Positions 1 through 8,530 of a stretch of 64,000 nucleotides of DNA are shown one piece after another. The notes under the pieces were generated by a model that searched no databases, was not told the DNA's origin, and saw only the letters and a list, made by a program, of their open reading frames with translations. The stretch covers positions 34,602-98,601 of the forward strand of contig JAVEZQ010000006.1 of the NCBI GenBank assembly GCA_034002905.1, written 5' to 3'. The DNA comes from UBA8914 sp034002905 (GTDB lineage Bacteria > Pseudomonadota > Alphaproteobacteria > UBA9219). Numbering within the stretch: position 1 is the stretch's first letter; every line of letters begins with the position of its first letter. Position numbers and translations under genes: made by a program.

Positions 1-2
1 TT

Positions 3-461
3 ATCACGCAAAACGCCATCTATATGGCCCATGCGATCGGTATTTTTGATCCCAAGGTTGCCATTCTTGCGGCGGCGGAGACGGTCAACCTTAACATGCC
101 GGCGACATTGGATGCGGCGGCGTTGTGCAAGATGGCGGATCGTGGCCAGATTGTTGGCGCAACGCTTGATGGCCCTTTGGCTTTCGATAATGCCATCAGC
201 ACCGAAGCGGCGCGTGTAAAGGGTATTCACTCGGCTGTTGCCGGACAGGCCGATATTCTCATCGTTCCCAATATAGAAGCGGGCAATATGCTGGCGAAGC
301 AACTTGCCTATCTCGGGGCAGCTGAGGCCGCCGGCATTGTTTTGGGCGCCAAGGTTCCCATTATGCTCACCAGCCGTGCGGACGCGGCGCGTTCACGCCT
401 TGCCTCAGCGGCTTTAGCTGTTCTTGCGAATATCGAACAGAAAAGCCGATTGGGAGAGTAA
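3..461 (+). CDS. Phosphate acetyl/butyryltransferase, C-terminal part (cut by window edge)
   Basis: Only the last ~153 residues are present; the reading frame is open from base 3 with no start, so the gene begins outside the window. The segment has the C-terminal half of the PTA/PTB fold, with the DGPLAFDNAIS signature and the IVPNIEAGNMLAKQL stretch that follows in this family. It would move an acyl group between CoA and phosphate in the cytoplasm. It ends 2 bases before ackA, so the two form the usual acyl-CoA to acyl-phosphate to acid pair. DGPLAFDNAIS is typical of the butyryltransferase-like and MaoC-fused forms, but the N-terminus needed to choose is missing. Confidence 0.85.
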   Translation: MTQNAIYMAHAIGIFDPKVAILAAAETVNLNMPATLDAAALCKMADRGQIVGATLDGPLAFDNAISTEAARVKGIHSAVAGQADILIVPNIEAGNMLAKQLAYLGAAEAAGIVLGAKVPIMLTSRADAARSRLASAALAVLANIEQKSRLGE

Positions 462-463
462 TT

Positions 464-1660
464 ATGGATACGAAAAACGCTGCCGTCCTTGTCATGAATG
501 CCGGCTCGTCGAGCTTGAAATTTGCGCTTTTTGTCGGGGCGCAGGAAGAGTGCCTTGGGCGCGGCTCGATCACCGGTATCGGGACAAAGGCTGTTTTTGC
601 GGCTAAGGGCCCCGGCTTTGATGGTAAGAAGCTCCCAGATGTTTCCAATGAAAATTGCAAGAGCCCATCGGAGGGTGCGCGAATTCTTTTAGATTGGCTT
701 GACGAGATTATGCCTGACATCAAGCTTGTCGGTGTCGGGCATCGTGTCGTTCATGGTGGCGATATGGCCAAGCCGACGATCGTGCGGCCCTATATTCTGG
801 CCTATCTTAAAACGCTTATTCCGCTTGCGCCGCTGCACCAACCGTTTAATCTGGATATTATTGAGTTTCTTCAGAAAATTCGGCCAAGCGTGTTGCAGGT
901 TGCGTGCTTTGACACGTCGTACCATACGACGGTCCCGTCTATTCACACGCGCTTTGCCATCCCCCGGATTTGGCATGACAAGGGTGTGCGTCGTTATGGA
1001 TTTCATGGCTTGTCCTACGAGTATATTTCCCGCCGCTTGAAAGAGGTTGCGCCGAAGGCCTATGAGGGTAAGACGCTTGTTGCCCATATGGGCAACGGGG
1101 CCAGTATGTGTGCGATGGATGGCGGTAAAAGCTTTGCCACGACCATGGGCTTTTCGGTTCTTGATGGGTTGATCATGGGGACGCGGCCTGGCGTTCTGGA
1201 TGCCGGGGTTGTCCTGTATTTCTTGCGTGAAGCAAAGCTTGACGAACCCGCCATCGAGCGCATGCTCTATCATGACTCGGGATTGCGTGGCGTTTCGGGG
1301 GTCAGCAATGATATGAGCGTCCTTTTGAAGAGCGACAGCCCGAATGCGCGTGAAGCCATCGATCTGTTCTGCCTGCGTGCGACGCGGGAAGGCGGCGGGT
1401 TGATTAGCCTTCTTGGCGGCATAGATGCCTTAGTCTTTACAGGCGGCATTGGCGAGAATGCCGCGCCCATCCGGTCACAGATATTGGAATCTCTGTCGTG
1501 GCTGGGGATTCGATATGACCAGAAGCTGAATGCCAACTTGCCTCAGGGTGAGGTGCGTATTTCGACGCCGCAAAGCTCGATCGAGGTTTGGGTTGTCCCA
1601 ACCAACGAGGAGGTTGTTATATCGGGCCACACACGCGAGGTTTTGACTTCTAGACACTAG
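464..1660 (+). CDS. ackA: Acetate kinase
   Basis: 398 residues, the normal family length. It interconverts acetyl phosphate plus ADP with acetate plus ATP. Visible family blocks in order: NAGSSSLKFALF near the N-terminus, GHRVVHGG around residue 90, CFDTSYHTTVP, RRYGFHGLSYEYI, the phosphate-binding GNGASMCAMDGGKS block, MGTRPGVLDAG, and FTGGIGENA near residue 325. The ATG lies 2 bases after the upstream acyltransferase stop, which points to translational coupling. A stem-loop with a T run follows. Substrate could be a short-chain acid other than acetate, since acetate and butyrate kinases share these blocks. Confidence 0.93.
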   Translation: MDTKNAAVLVMNAGSSSLKFALFVGAQEECLGRGSITGIGTKAVFAAKGPGFDGKKLPDVSNENCKSPSEGARILLDWLDEIMPDIKLVGVGHRVVHGGDMAKPTIVRPYILAYLKTLIPLAPLHQPFNLDIIEFLQKIRPSVLQVACFDTSYHTTVPSIHTRFAIPRIWHDKGVRRYGFHGLSYEYISRRLKEVAPKAYEGKTLVAHMGNGASMCAMDGGKSFATTMGFSVLDGLIMGTRPGVLDAGVVLYFLREAKLDEPAIERMLYHDSGLRGVSGVSNDMSVLLKSDSPNAREAIDLFCLRATREGGGLISLLGGIDALVFTGGIGENAAPIRSQILESLSWLGIRYDQKLNANLPQGEVRISTPQSSIEVWVVPTNEEVVISGHTREVLTSRH

Positions 1661-1688
1661 TTTAACGTCATCTTTCCTTGGTGAACTA

Positions 1689-1728
1689 AGCCGCTCTTGA
1701 CAGCAGTTGGGGGCGGCTTTCTTTTTTG
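1689..1728 (+). terminator. Rho-independent terminator after ackA
   Basis: Inverted repeat AGCCGC (1689-1694) and GCGGCT (1713-1718), followed by TTCTTTTTT. It lies 28 bases after the ackA stop on the same strand. Confidence 0.65.
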
Positions 1729-1750
1729 GCGAGTGCGGTGCTTTCGGGCA

Positions 1751-1795
1751 AAAAAAGAAACCGCAAACAAGCTGTTCGCGGTTTCCTTTTTTTTT
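1751..1795. terminator. Bidirectional terminator between ackA and pal
   Basis: Perfect 8-base stem GAAACCGC (1757-1764) and GCGGTTTC (1778-1785). A T run of nine follows on the plus side and an A run precedes it. It can end transcription from both directions: readthrough from ackA and the converging tol-pal operon. Confidence 0.8.
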
Positions 1796-1841
1796 AAGCT
1801 ATCCGACTTGAAGCCGAGTAGCTTTTTGTTTCAGCTTACGC

Positions 1842-2333
1842 TTACTGAGCGATAACTGTCACAGCGCGGCGGTTTTGAGCCCAAGCAGCTTCGTTGCCGC
1901 CCAGAACAGCAGGGCGCTCTTTGCCGTAGCTAACTGTCTTGATGCGGGCAGAATCGATGCCTGATGCAACAAGGTAGTTCATAGCGGCTGTGGCGCGGCG
2001 TTCGCCGAGAGCCAAGTTGTACTCACGCGTGCCGCGTTCGTCGCAATGGCCTTCGATCGTCACAGCAACCGAAGGATACTTCTTCAACCAAGCAGCCTGG
2101 CGGTCGAGTGTCGCACGAGCTTCAGAGGTCAGGTCGGACTTGTCAAAGCCGTAGAAGACGCGGTCGCCAACATTGACAACCAAATCTTCTTGCGAACCCG
2201 GACGAGCCGCGCCCATCGCTGAGCCGTCAGCACCCATGCCGTTGGCGCCTGCAGCACCTTCGTCAGAACCGGTTGTGTCGCAAGCAGAGACCAAGACCAG
2301 CGCCGCCATGAGGCACATAAACTTTTTGAACAT
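1842..2333 (-). CDS. pal: Peptidoglycan-associated lipoprotein Pal
   Basis: 163 residues from the ATG at 2333, which has a GGGGGAAGA ribosome site just upstream; a longer in-frame extension lacks one. The N-terminus MFKKFMCLMAALVLVSAC is a lipoprotein signal with lipobox LVSAC. The C-terminal OmpA-like domain carries VTIEGHCDERGTREYNLALG, the diaminopimelate-binding signature of Pal. It anchors the outer membrane to peptidoglycan and partners TolB. It is the last gene of the tol cluster but sits 365 bases after tolB, unlike the overlapping upstream genes, so it may have its own promoter. Confidence 0.95.
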   Translation of the reverse strand: MFKKFMCLMAALVLVSACDTTGSDEGAAGANGMGADGSAMGAARPGSQEDLVVNVGDRVFYGFDKSDLTSEARATLDRQAAWLKKYPSVAVTIEGHCDERGTREYNLALGERRATAAMNYLVASGIDSARIKTVSYGKERPAVLGGNEAAWAQNRRAVTVIAQ

Positions 2334-2698
2334 TTCTTCCCCCTTTGTGAACCTTTGGCGGAATAGGCTGGAGCCGTTCATAGGACTTCAGCTTTAGCCA
2401 AGACGATTTCAAGTTAACATTTCCCTGATCCGGCTGCACATGCATCCGGTCAGCGGCATCGCTTTTTTCCGGGAGAGTAGGTATCCCTTCCGGATTTGAG
2501 CAAAACCTGAAGAACAAATTAACGAGTCATAACGCCTGAATCAAGCGTGCTCTTTTGATTCTTAAGTACAGGTCTTTCGTCAGGACCAAGCGTGGCTGCC
2601 ACGCAACAGAATCGGCACTCTTGCAATGAATTGTGGCGAAACCCATCGGGTTTCGCCACAATCATGCCTCTAAATTGATTCAATCGATCCAAAAAGGA
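2334..2698. other. 365-base tolB-pal intergenic region with two hairpins
   Basis: No convincing gene. Two strong inverted repeats are visible: GCGTGGC/GCCACGC (2590-2604, one-base loop) and a perfect 14-base stem, TTGTGGCGAAACCC paired with its complement (2631-2661, three-base loop ATC). Neither is followed by a clear T run on the minus strand. They could be attenuators, RNA stability elements or dispersed palindromes. The pal promoter is expected to the left of them. Confidence 0.6.
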
Positions 2699-4036
2699 TC
2701 AGGGGATCAACGGGGACCAAGCTGGATCGGACGCATCCATCGGCGTCGGAATTTCCCGCTCATTATATCCCGTTAGATCAATACTGTAGAGACGGGCCCG
2801 CCGACCACGGCCACCGCTGCCTGTTGGAAGATCCTTAAAGTACATCAGGACGCGTCCGTTGGGAGCCCATGTTGGCCCTTCGACGTGGTACGACTCAGTT
2901 AGAAGGCGTTCGCCCGTACCGTCTGGACGCATAACGCCGATATAGAATCGACCACCTTTTTGCTTTGTGAAGGCTATCAAATCGCCGCGCGGTGACCAGA
3001 CAGGTGTGGCATACCGGCCATCGCCGAAGCTGATTCGGTGGACATCGCCGCCGTCGCTCGTCATCACATAAATTTGCTGTGATCCGCCGCGATCGGATTC
3101 AAAGGTGATCTTCCGGCCATCGGGAGCAAAGCTGGGGGACGTGTTGATGGACGGGTGATTGGTCAGCTGCTTTGTGCGGCGTGTGCGTAGATCCATCGTG
3201 TAGATGTCGGAGTTTCCTGCCTTTGACAAGCTGAAGACGACTCGGTTGCCGTCTGGTGCAAAGCGCGGCGCAAAAGTCATGTTGGCAAAGTCACCCAAGA
3301 CTTCCTGCCGTCCGGTGTCGATGTTGAACAGATAGACACGCGGACGATTGCGGTAATAGGCCATATAGGTGATTTCCTGCAATGTCGGCGAGAAGCGTGG
3401 AGTCAGAACGAGCGCACGACCATCGCTCAGCAGGCGATGATTCTCTCCGTCTTGATCCATGATGGCGAGCCTTTTGACGCGGGCTGTTCCGGGCCCACTT
3501 TCAGCGATGTAAACGATGCGCGTATCAAAGTAACCGTCTTCACCGGTCAACCGCTTATAGATTGCATCGGCGATGATATGGGCCACGCGGCGCCAGTTGT
3601 TGGGAATAGTGAAGTAGGCAAGGCCTGTCATTTGCGTTTCGCCAAAGACGTCCCAAAGGCGGAACTCAACCTTCAAGCGACCATCAGCCTGTGTCTGGAT
3701 GCGGCCAACAACAAGGGCTTGCGCATTCAAAACGCGCCAATCGGCAAAGCGTGGCGCAACAAGCAGTGAGTCCCCATCCTGAATAAAGGAGCGTGGATCG
3801 ACCATGGAGAAAAGGCCGGAGCGCACAAGGTCGGCAGACACGACCTTTGCGATGTCGCGGCCAAACTGGGCCTCGTTGCCACCTGCGCCGTAAAAGGCAG
3901 GAATAGCGACTGGTATGGGTTCAACCACGCCGCGCGTGATGTCGATGCGGATTTCGGCCTTGGCTCCTGTCGGCAAAGCGACGGCGACGAGCAGTGTCAG
4001 GAGTGCAAGAGCTTTTTGGAGAGATTTTGTTCTCAT
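2699..4036 (-). CDS. tolB: Tol-Pal system protein TolB
   Basis: 445 residues, normal for TolB. The signal peptide runs MRTKSLQKALALLTLLVAVALPTGAKA. Then comes the N-terminal domain (EIRIDITRGVVEPIPVAIPAF) and a beta-propeller whose repeats read like APDGNRVVFSLSK, APDGRKITFESDRGG and SPRGDLIAFTKQKGG. It is a periplasmic partner of Pal and TolA that supports outer-membrane constriction at division. Its ATG overlaps the tolA stop in an ATGA arrangement, showing coupled translation. Confidence 0.96.
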   Translation of the reverse strand: MRTKSLQKALALLTLLVAVALPTGAKAEIRIDITRGVVEPIPVAIPAFYGAGGNEAQFGRDIAKVVSADLVRSGLFSMVDPRSFIQDGDSLLVAPRFADWRVLNAQALVVGRIQTQADGRLKVEFRLWDVFGETQMTGLAYFTIPNNWRRVAHIIADAIYKRLTGEDGYFDTRIVYIAESGPGTARVKRLAIMDQDGENHRLLSDGRALVLTPRFSPTLQEITYMAYYRNRPRVYLFNIDTGRQEVLGDFANMTFAPRFAPDGNRVVFSLSKAGNSDIYTMDLRTRRTKQLTNHPSINTSPSFAPDGRKITFESDRGGSQQIYVMTSDGGDVHRISFGDGRYATPVWSPRGDLIAFTKQKGGRFYIGVMRPDGTGERLLTESYHVEGPTWAPNGRVLMYFKDLPTGSGGRGRRARLYSIDLTGYNEREIPTPMDASDPAWSPLIP

Positions 4037-4896
4037 AGCATGTCCCTTGGGTCAAAGTTAAAACGAATAGTTTTCCATTTGTCATACTGATCGGGCGGTA
4101 ACTCAAGCGGCGTGCACTTGGGATTGCGAAGCGCCCGAAGGGCAGATTCTGCAGCGGCGCGGAAATAAGGGTCGGTATTCAGGCGCACTTGATCAACAAC
4201 CTCGGCTGATCGAACTGTACGATCCTCGTTCACTTCGATCAAGACTTCGACAATGAGTTCCTCGGCATTTCTTGCGCCAATCGGCATGTTCCAGCACCCG
4301 CTGATCTGACGTCTCAGAGCGTCTTCCTGACTGATGCTCAGACGATCGGCAAGCGCGGGGCCTTGTTGGCTGACTTCCGCTGTCTCGCTTTCGCCTTCGC
4401 GTTTTTTGTCCGATTCTTTTGCATCAGCGACAGGAGAAGGAGCGGGCTTCATTTTTGCCACGTTTTTCAAAACACTAGCCAATGGGTCCACCTGTGGTTG
4501 GGGCTTTGGCTTTGGTTTTTCCTTTTCCTTGGGCGGTTCGGGCTTTTTCTTTTTATCGGGTAAGGCCACTTCGTCCGGTTTCGGAGGCTCTTCCTGAACG
4601 GCCGGTTTGGGTTCGGGCGGTGTCGGTTTGGGGGGCTCCGGCTTTTTTTCAGGTTCGGCAGGAGCCGGTTTTTCCTTGGGGGCGGTGCGGGCCGACTTTT
4701 GTTCTTCTTGCGAACGGATACGCGTGTTGGTGATTTCGCCAATATCCACGATATCGATGGGAACCGGGGTCCACGGCAAAGCGGGGGGCGGACTAAAGAA
4801 GGAGGGAAGACCAAAATACAAAAACAGCATCCCACCGACATGCAGGGCTGTCGAGATGGTAAGCGGTGTTTTAAGATCTTCGCGTTGTTGTTTCAT
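4033..4896 (-). CDS. tolA: TolA-like energy-transducing protein
   Basis: 287 residues from the ATG at 4896 (MKQQREDLKTPL); an in-frame TTG at 4941 is less likely. One membrane segment (about residues 10-30) precedes a long spacer. The spacer is rich in Pro, Lys and Glu (PEPPKPTPPEPKP and similar), resembling TonB more than the Ala/Lys helix of enterobacterial TolA. The C-terminal domain (SCWNMPIGARN through PPDQYDKWKTIRFNFDPRDML) is the TolA/TonB_C-type fold. It links the TolQR motor to TolB-Pal. Position between tolR and tolB settles the identity. Confidence 0.88.
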   Translation of the reverse strand: MKQQREDLKTPLTISTALHVGGMLFLYFGLPSFFSPPPALPWTPVPIDIVDIGEITNTRIRSQEEQKSARTAPKEKPAPAEPEKKPEPPKPTPPEPKPAVQEEPPKPDEVALPDKKKKPEPPKEKEKPKPKPQPQVDPLASVLKNVAKMKPAPSPVADAKESDKKREGESETAEVSQQGPALADRLSISQEDALRRQISGCWNMPIGARNAEELIVEVLIEVNEDRTVRSAEVVDQVRLNTDPYFRAAAESALRALRNPKCTPLELPPDQYDKWKTIRFNFDPRDML

Positions 4897-4971
4897 GTCT
4901 GAACAAACGGCCCGGAAAATAGTTGTGCTGGAAAAGGTCAAGGGAAAAGGAAAAGCGGCTGGATCCTTTGG

Positions 4972-5445
4972 TTATTTTCCTTTCCTGCTTTTAGCGGCGT
5001 CTTTGGGGGAAGGGAGTTCGGCAACCAGCGCGACTTTGGAATAACCTGCGGCACTGATCGTTCCCATAACTTCCATAATCCGGCCATAGGGCACGCCTTG
5101 ATCGCCGCGAACAAAGATGCGGGCTTCGGGGTTTGATCCCGTGATGGCTCGTAGCTTGTCAACGAGCGCGTCGAGTTCGGATTGTGTTTCCTGCAGGTAA
5201 ACACCGCCTTTCGCATCAATTGAAATGACAAGGGGTTCCTTGTCTTGCTTGAGAGATTGCGCTTGTGTTTTGGGTAGATCAATCGGCACAGCCACCGTGA
5301 GCAAAGGCGCTGTGACCATAAACACGATCAGTAGAACAAGCATAACGTCGACAAGTGGCGTAACGTTGATCTCCGCCATGGGGCGATAGCCACCGCGCCG
5401 ACCGCGCCGGTTGCTGCCGCCGGATTGCATGGTTGCGCCGCCCAT
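4972..5445 (-). CDS. tolR: Biopolymer transport protein TolR
   Basis: 157 residues. A basic N-terminus is followed by MAEINVTPLVDVMLVLLIVFMV, the single membrane helix with the proton-conducting Asp of ExbD/TolR, then a periplasmic domain (VFVRGDQGVPYGRIMEVM-like). It forms the proton-driven motor with TolQ. The start ATG shares one base with the tolQ stop (TAATG), so the two are coupled. Confidence 0.95.
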   Translation of the reverse strand: MGGATMQSGGSNRRGRRGGYRPMAEINVTPLVDVMLVLLIVFMVTAPLLTVAVPIDLPKTQAQSLKQDKEPLVISIDAKGGVYLQETQSELDALVDKLRAITGSNPEARIFVRGDQGVPYGRIMEVMGTISAAGYSKVALVAELPSPKDAAKSRKGK

Positions 5446-6170
5446 TAGTGTTCTTCCATGTTGCGAGAGAGAGTCGCCATAAAGTCGTTGGAGAAGTTTT
5501 CAAGGCGCGCGCCATAGCGCCCAATCTCGGTCGAGAATTTATTATAAGCTGCAGTGGCCGGAATGGCGGTCACAAGGCCGAGGGCGGTGGCGAGCAAGGC
5601 TTCGGCAATACCAGGCGCCACCACAGTAAGGCTTGTGTTTTGCGCTTGGGCGATGCCGATAAAGCTGTGCATGATGCCCCAAACGGTGCCGAACAATCCA
5701 ATGAATGGCGCGATAGAGCTCACGGATGCGAGAAAGGTCATCCATGTTTCGACCGAAGTCATCTCTCGACCAATCGTGACTTGTAATACGCGGTCAATGC
5801 GGTTGAGAATGCTGCTACGGCCCTGCGCGGTTGCCAGAAGGCCTTTTTCGCTGGCGGTTCGCCATTCCTTCATCCCGGCAACAAAGACGGCCTGCATCGG
5901 ATCGCCCGGACGCTTGATTTTTTCATAAAGCATGTCCAAAGAACCCGCATTCCAAAAGCGTTCTTCAAAAAATTCGGCGCGGTGCTTGAGACGCGAGATC
6001 TTGTTGATTTTGTCAAAGATAAGAGCCCACGTGAAAACCGAGATCATGATAAGGCCGATCATAATGGACTTGCCGATGATATCGGCATGACTGAACAGAC
6101 CAAAAATGGACATATCTACTGGGGCAACAGAACCTGCCAGCCGAACCTGGTCAACAATTTGGGGATCCAT
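5445..6170 (-). CDS. tolQ: Biopolymer transport protein TolQ
   Basis: 241 residues from the ATG at 6170 (MDPQIVDQ), chosen because this gives the family length; the open frame extends upstream into non-homologous sequence. Three membrane segments: around residue 30 (SIMIGLIMISVFTWALIF), around 145 (FLASVSSIAPFIGLFGTVWGIM) and around 185. The GLFGTVWGIM stretch is the ExbB/TolQ signature. It is an inner-membrane proton channel with TolR. It starts 28 bases after the ybgC stop in the classic ybgC-tolQRAB-pal order. Confidence 0.95.
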   Translation of the reverse strand: MDPQIVDQVRLAGSVAPVDMSIFGLFSHADIIGKSIMIGLIMISVFTWALIFDKINKISRLKHRAEFFEERFWNAGSLDMLYEKIKRPGDPMQAVFVAGMKEWRTASEKGLLATAQGRSSILNRIDRVLQVTIGREMTSVETWMTFLASVSSIAPFIGLFGTVWGIMHSFIGIAQAQNTSLTVVAPGIAEALLATALGLVTAIPATAAYNKFSTEIGRYGARLENFSNDFMATLSRNMEEH

Positions 6171-6198
6171 AAGACTACGCTCCTCGGAAGAAAGAGAA

Positions 6199-7470
6199 TC
6201 AGGTGGAAGAAATTTTGGATTCAAGCTTTTGCCGCCACTCGGGGGGCAAGCGCAAGACCTTTCCGTTATGTGTAATGGCAACCAGTGTCACTTTTAAGGC
6301 AACCAGAACATTATTGTCGCGCTTGATATCCTGATGCATCAAAAGGCTCGCGCCGCCGATGGAAACCAGCTTGGTTGTTACGATAAGGGAATCGTCAAGG
6401 CGCGCAGGGGATTTGTAGTCGACTTCCAGATGCCGGACGACAAAAATTGGGTCCTTGTCGGTCCAAAGGGGGCCTTCACGTCCCGTGACCGCTCGCACCC
6501 ATTCACTGCGCGCCCGCTCGGCGTATTTCAAATAATTAGCGTAATAAACGACACCTCCCGCATCCGTATCCTCATAATAAACGCGAACGGGAAGGGGGTT
6601 AAATCCGTGGCTTGGGGGCGACATAAGCTGTCCATAGTCTGTGCTGGTGTGGTGCTTGAGAATGGCCGCCACAACACCGTTGTCGATCAAGTCTTGAAGG
6701 GCCGTGTTGATCATGTTCATAAGGGCGGTCTCGTTGATATCAACAGCGATAACGCCGGGGATTGAGTAAACGGGTTGGTCAAAAGGAATCTGACGAAGGG
6801 TCATTGATTGGTTGTTTTTGTTGTAAAGCGACAGGTTGCTTGGGCCGCTCAAGGTTATATCGGCTTTTTTTAGGGCAACGTCCAAAAAGAGCTGGTCCTC
6901 ACCACCCATTGTGCCTTTATAGACCAGCGTGGCTTTAGGGAAAAACCTTTTGGCAACTTGTTCTGACAGGTCTCCACTATTAACCTCTATCTTGACATCC
7001 GGCGTGTTAATCGCACTTGGGTTGTTGTCGAAACGATGGTCATCTGCTCGGACATAGGCTTGGATGGGGCCATAGGTAAAAGGTATTGAACCTGCCAAAA
7101 CCTTTCCGCGGGCTGGAGTCATAGCCATGCCTGTACAAAAAGCATCGGCTTTTCCGGTCTGAAGCGTTTCTGTGACGGCACCAAAGTCGATTTCTGGTTC
7201 CCAAACAATCTGAATTCCGGTGGCTTTTTCAACATCGCCCATCAAATCAACAGCAATGCCTGTTAGCTTACCCGTATTGGGATCTTTGCTGATAAAGGGA
7301 GGGTAAAGGGCATAAGCACAGCGCAACGTATTGGTCTTGATAACGCGCTCATAGGCTGTTGATTCAGTTTTTTGCGTGGGTTCCGTGGGGATAAGGGTGT
7401 TTTGAAGGAGTAAGGTAATGGCAACAGCGGCGGCGATGGTCAAAACTGTTTTCATTTCCTTAGTCCCCAT
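6199..7470 (-). CDS. In-frame fusion: periplasmic solute-binding protein plus YbgC-type acyl-CoA thioesterase
   Basis: 423 residues. The first ~20 form a signal or anchor segment. Residues ~40-280 are a family 3 (amino-acid type) solute-binding domain: VIKTNTLRCAYALYPPF, GIAVDLMGDVEKATGI, and GVVAAILKHH at its normal end. Without a stop, residues 283-423 continue as a hot-dog thioesterase with the YbgC signature VYYEDTDAGGVVYYANYLKY, whose Asp is catalytic. The family position (after ruvB, before tolQ) fits ybgC. YbgC is cytosolic, so a Sec-exported fusion is contradictory; the ATG at 6624, with GGACAG upstream, could give a separate cytosolic thioesterase. A lost stop or a sequence error is also possible. 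The start could also be the ATG at 7455. Confidence 0.8.
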   Translation of the reverse strand: MGTKEMKTVLTIAAAVAITLLLQNTLIPTEPTQKTESTAYERVIKTNTLRCAYALYPPFISKDPNTGKLTGIAVDLMGDVEKATGIQIVWEPEIDFGAVTETLQTGKADAFCTGMAMTPARGKVLAGSIPFTYGPIQAYVRADDHRFDNNPSAINTPDVKIEVNSGDLSEQVAKRFFPKATLVYKGTMGGEDQLFLDVALKKADITLSGPSNLSLYNKNNQSMTLRQIPFDQPVYSIPGVIAVDINETALMNMINTALQDLIDNGVVAAILKHHTSTDYGQLMSPPSHGFNPLPVRVYYEDTDAGGVVYYANYLKYAERARSEWVRAVTGREGPLWTDKDPIFVVRHLEVDYKSPARLDDSLIVTTKLVSIGGASLLMHQDIKRDNNVLVALKVTLVAITHNGKVLRLPPEWRQKLESKISST

Positions 7471-8530
7471 TCGTTTCGTCGTTTAGGAAATTAGGATGTG
7501 TTTCGTTAAAGCCTGCAGGGGTTTTCATCCCCAGATTCTTGAAGCCTGTTTCCGTGAGCATTCTCCCGCGTGGCGTGCGTTGAAGGAGGCCTTGCTGGAT
7601 CAAATAGGGCTCGATGACTTCTTCCAACACATCGCGGCTTTCGGACAAAGCGGCTGCCAGCGTTTCCACACCGACGGGACCGCCTGCGTAATGTTCGGCG
7701 ATCATGGCAAGATAACGGCGATCCATGGCGTCAAAGCCAAGCTTATCGACCTCAAGCCTCAAGAGAGCTTGATCCGCCAGTTTGGCATCAATCGAAGGGG
7801 CCTTGGCCACGGTCGCAAAGTCCCGCACGCGACGAAGGAGGCGCCCCGCGACGCGTGGCGTGCCTCGGGCGCGTCGTGCTATTTCCTTGGCGCCATCGGG
7901 GGTAAGGGGGAAGCCCAGCTTACCCGCGCCGCGCTCGATGATGCTTTGCAGTTCCTCGACCGTATAGAACTGCAGGCGCAAGGGAATGCCGAACCGCTCA
8001 CGTAACGGACGGGTGATGAGACCGCTGCGCGTTGTCGCGCCGATGAGCGTAAAAGGGGGCAGGTCAATCTTGACGGATCGGGCCGCTGGGCCTTCGCCGA
8101 TGACCAGATCAAGCTGAAAATCCTCCATAGCGGGGTAAAGAATTTCCTCGACAGCAGCGTTAAGTCTGTGAATTTCATCAATAAACAGAACATCATGCGG
8201 CTGAAGATTGGTCAGTAGGGCGGCCAGATCTCCGGCACGGGCAATGACGGGGCCAGAGGTGCTGCGAAATCCGACTCCCAGCTCATGCGCGACGATCTGG
8301 GCGAGTGTGGTCTTGCCAAGGCCCGGTGGGCCAAAGAACAAGGTGTGATCAAGGGCTTGACCGCGGCCCTTTGCAGCTTGGATGAAGACTCGCAGATTTT
8401 CGCGCAGGGCTTTTTGCCCGACAAAGTCATCAAGATGCGTGGGCCTAAGCGCAACATCGGGGGCTTCCGTCGCGTGCTCGGTGATGGATACGATCCGGTC
8501 TGTCCCTTGGTTCGTTGGCGAAAAGGTCAT
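7460..8530 (-). CDS. ruvB: Holliday junction branch migration helicase RuvB
   Basis: 356 residues, full length. The AAA+ core shows Walker A GPPGLGKTT (residues ~65-73), Walker B DVLFIDEIHRLN and sensor GATTRSGLI, followed by a C-terminal winged helix (PRGRMLTETGF). It is a hexameric motor driving branch migration with RuvA. Its start overlaps the ruvA stop as ATGA and its own stop overlaps the start of the downstream solute-binding/YbgC gene by about 11 bases, so the whole run is one transcription unit. Confidence 0.97.
   Translation of the reverse strand: MTFSPTNQGTDRIVSITEHATEAPDVALRPTHLDDFVGQKALRENLRVFIQAAKGRGQALDHTLFFGPPGLGKTTLAQIVAHELGVGFRSTSGPVIARAGDLAALLTNLQPHDVLFIDEIHRLNAAVEEILYPAMEDFQLDLVIGEGPAARSVKIDLPPFTLIGATTRSGLITRPLRERFGIPLRLQFYTVEELQSIIERGAGKLGFPLTPDGAKEIARRARGTPRVAGRLLRRVRDFATVAKAPSIDAKLADQALLRLEVDKLGFDAMDRRYLAMIAEHYAGGPVGVETLAAALSESRDVLEEVIEPYLIQQGLLQRTPRGRMLTETGFKNLGMKTPAGFNETHPNFLNDETNGD

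Noticed and set aside
2263..2517. 84-residue minus-strand frame overlapping the pal start
   Set aside because: Out of frame with pal, overlaps its signal peptide, no start signal.
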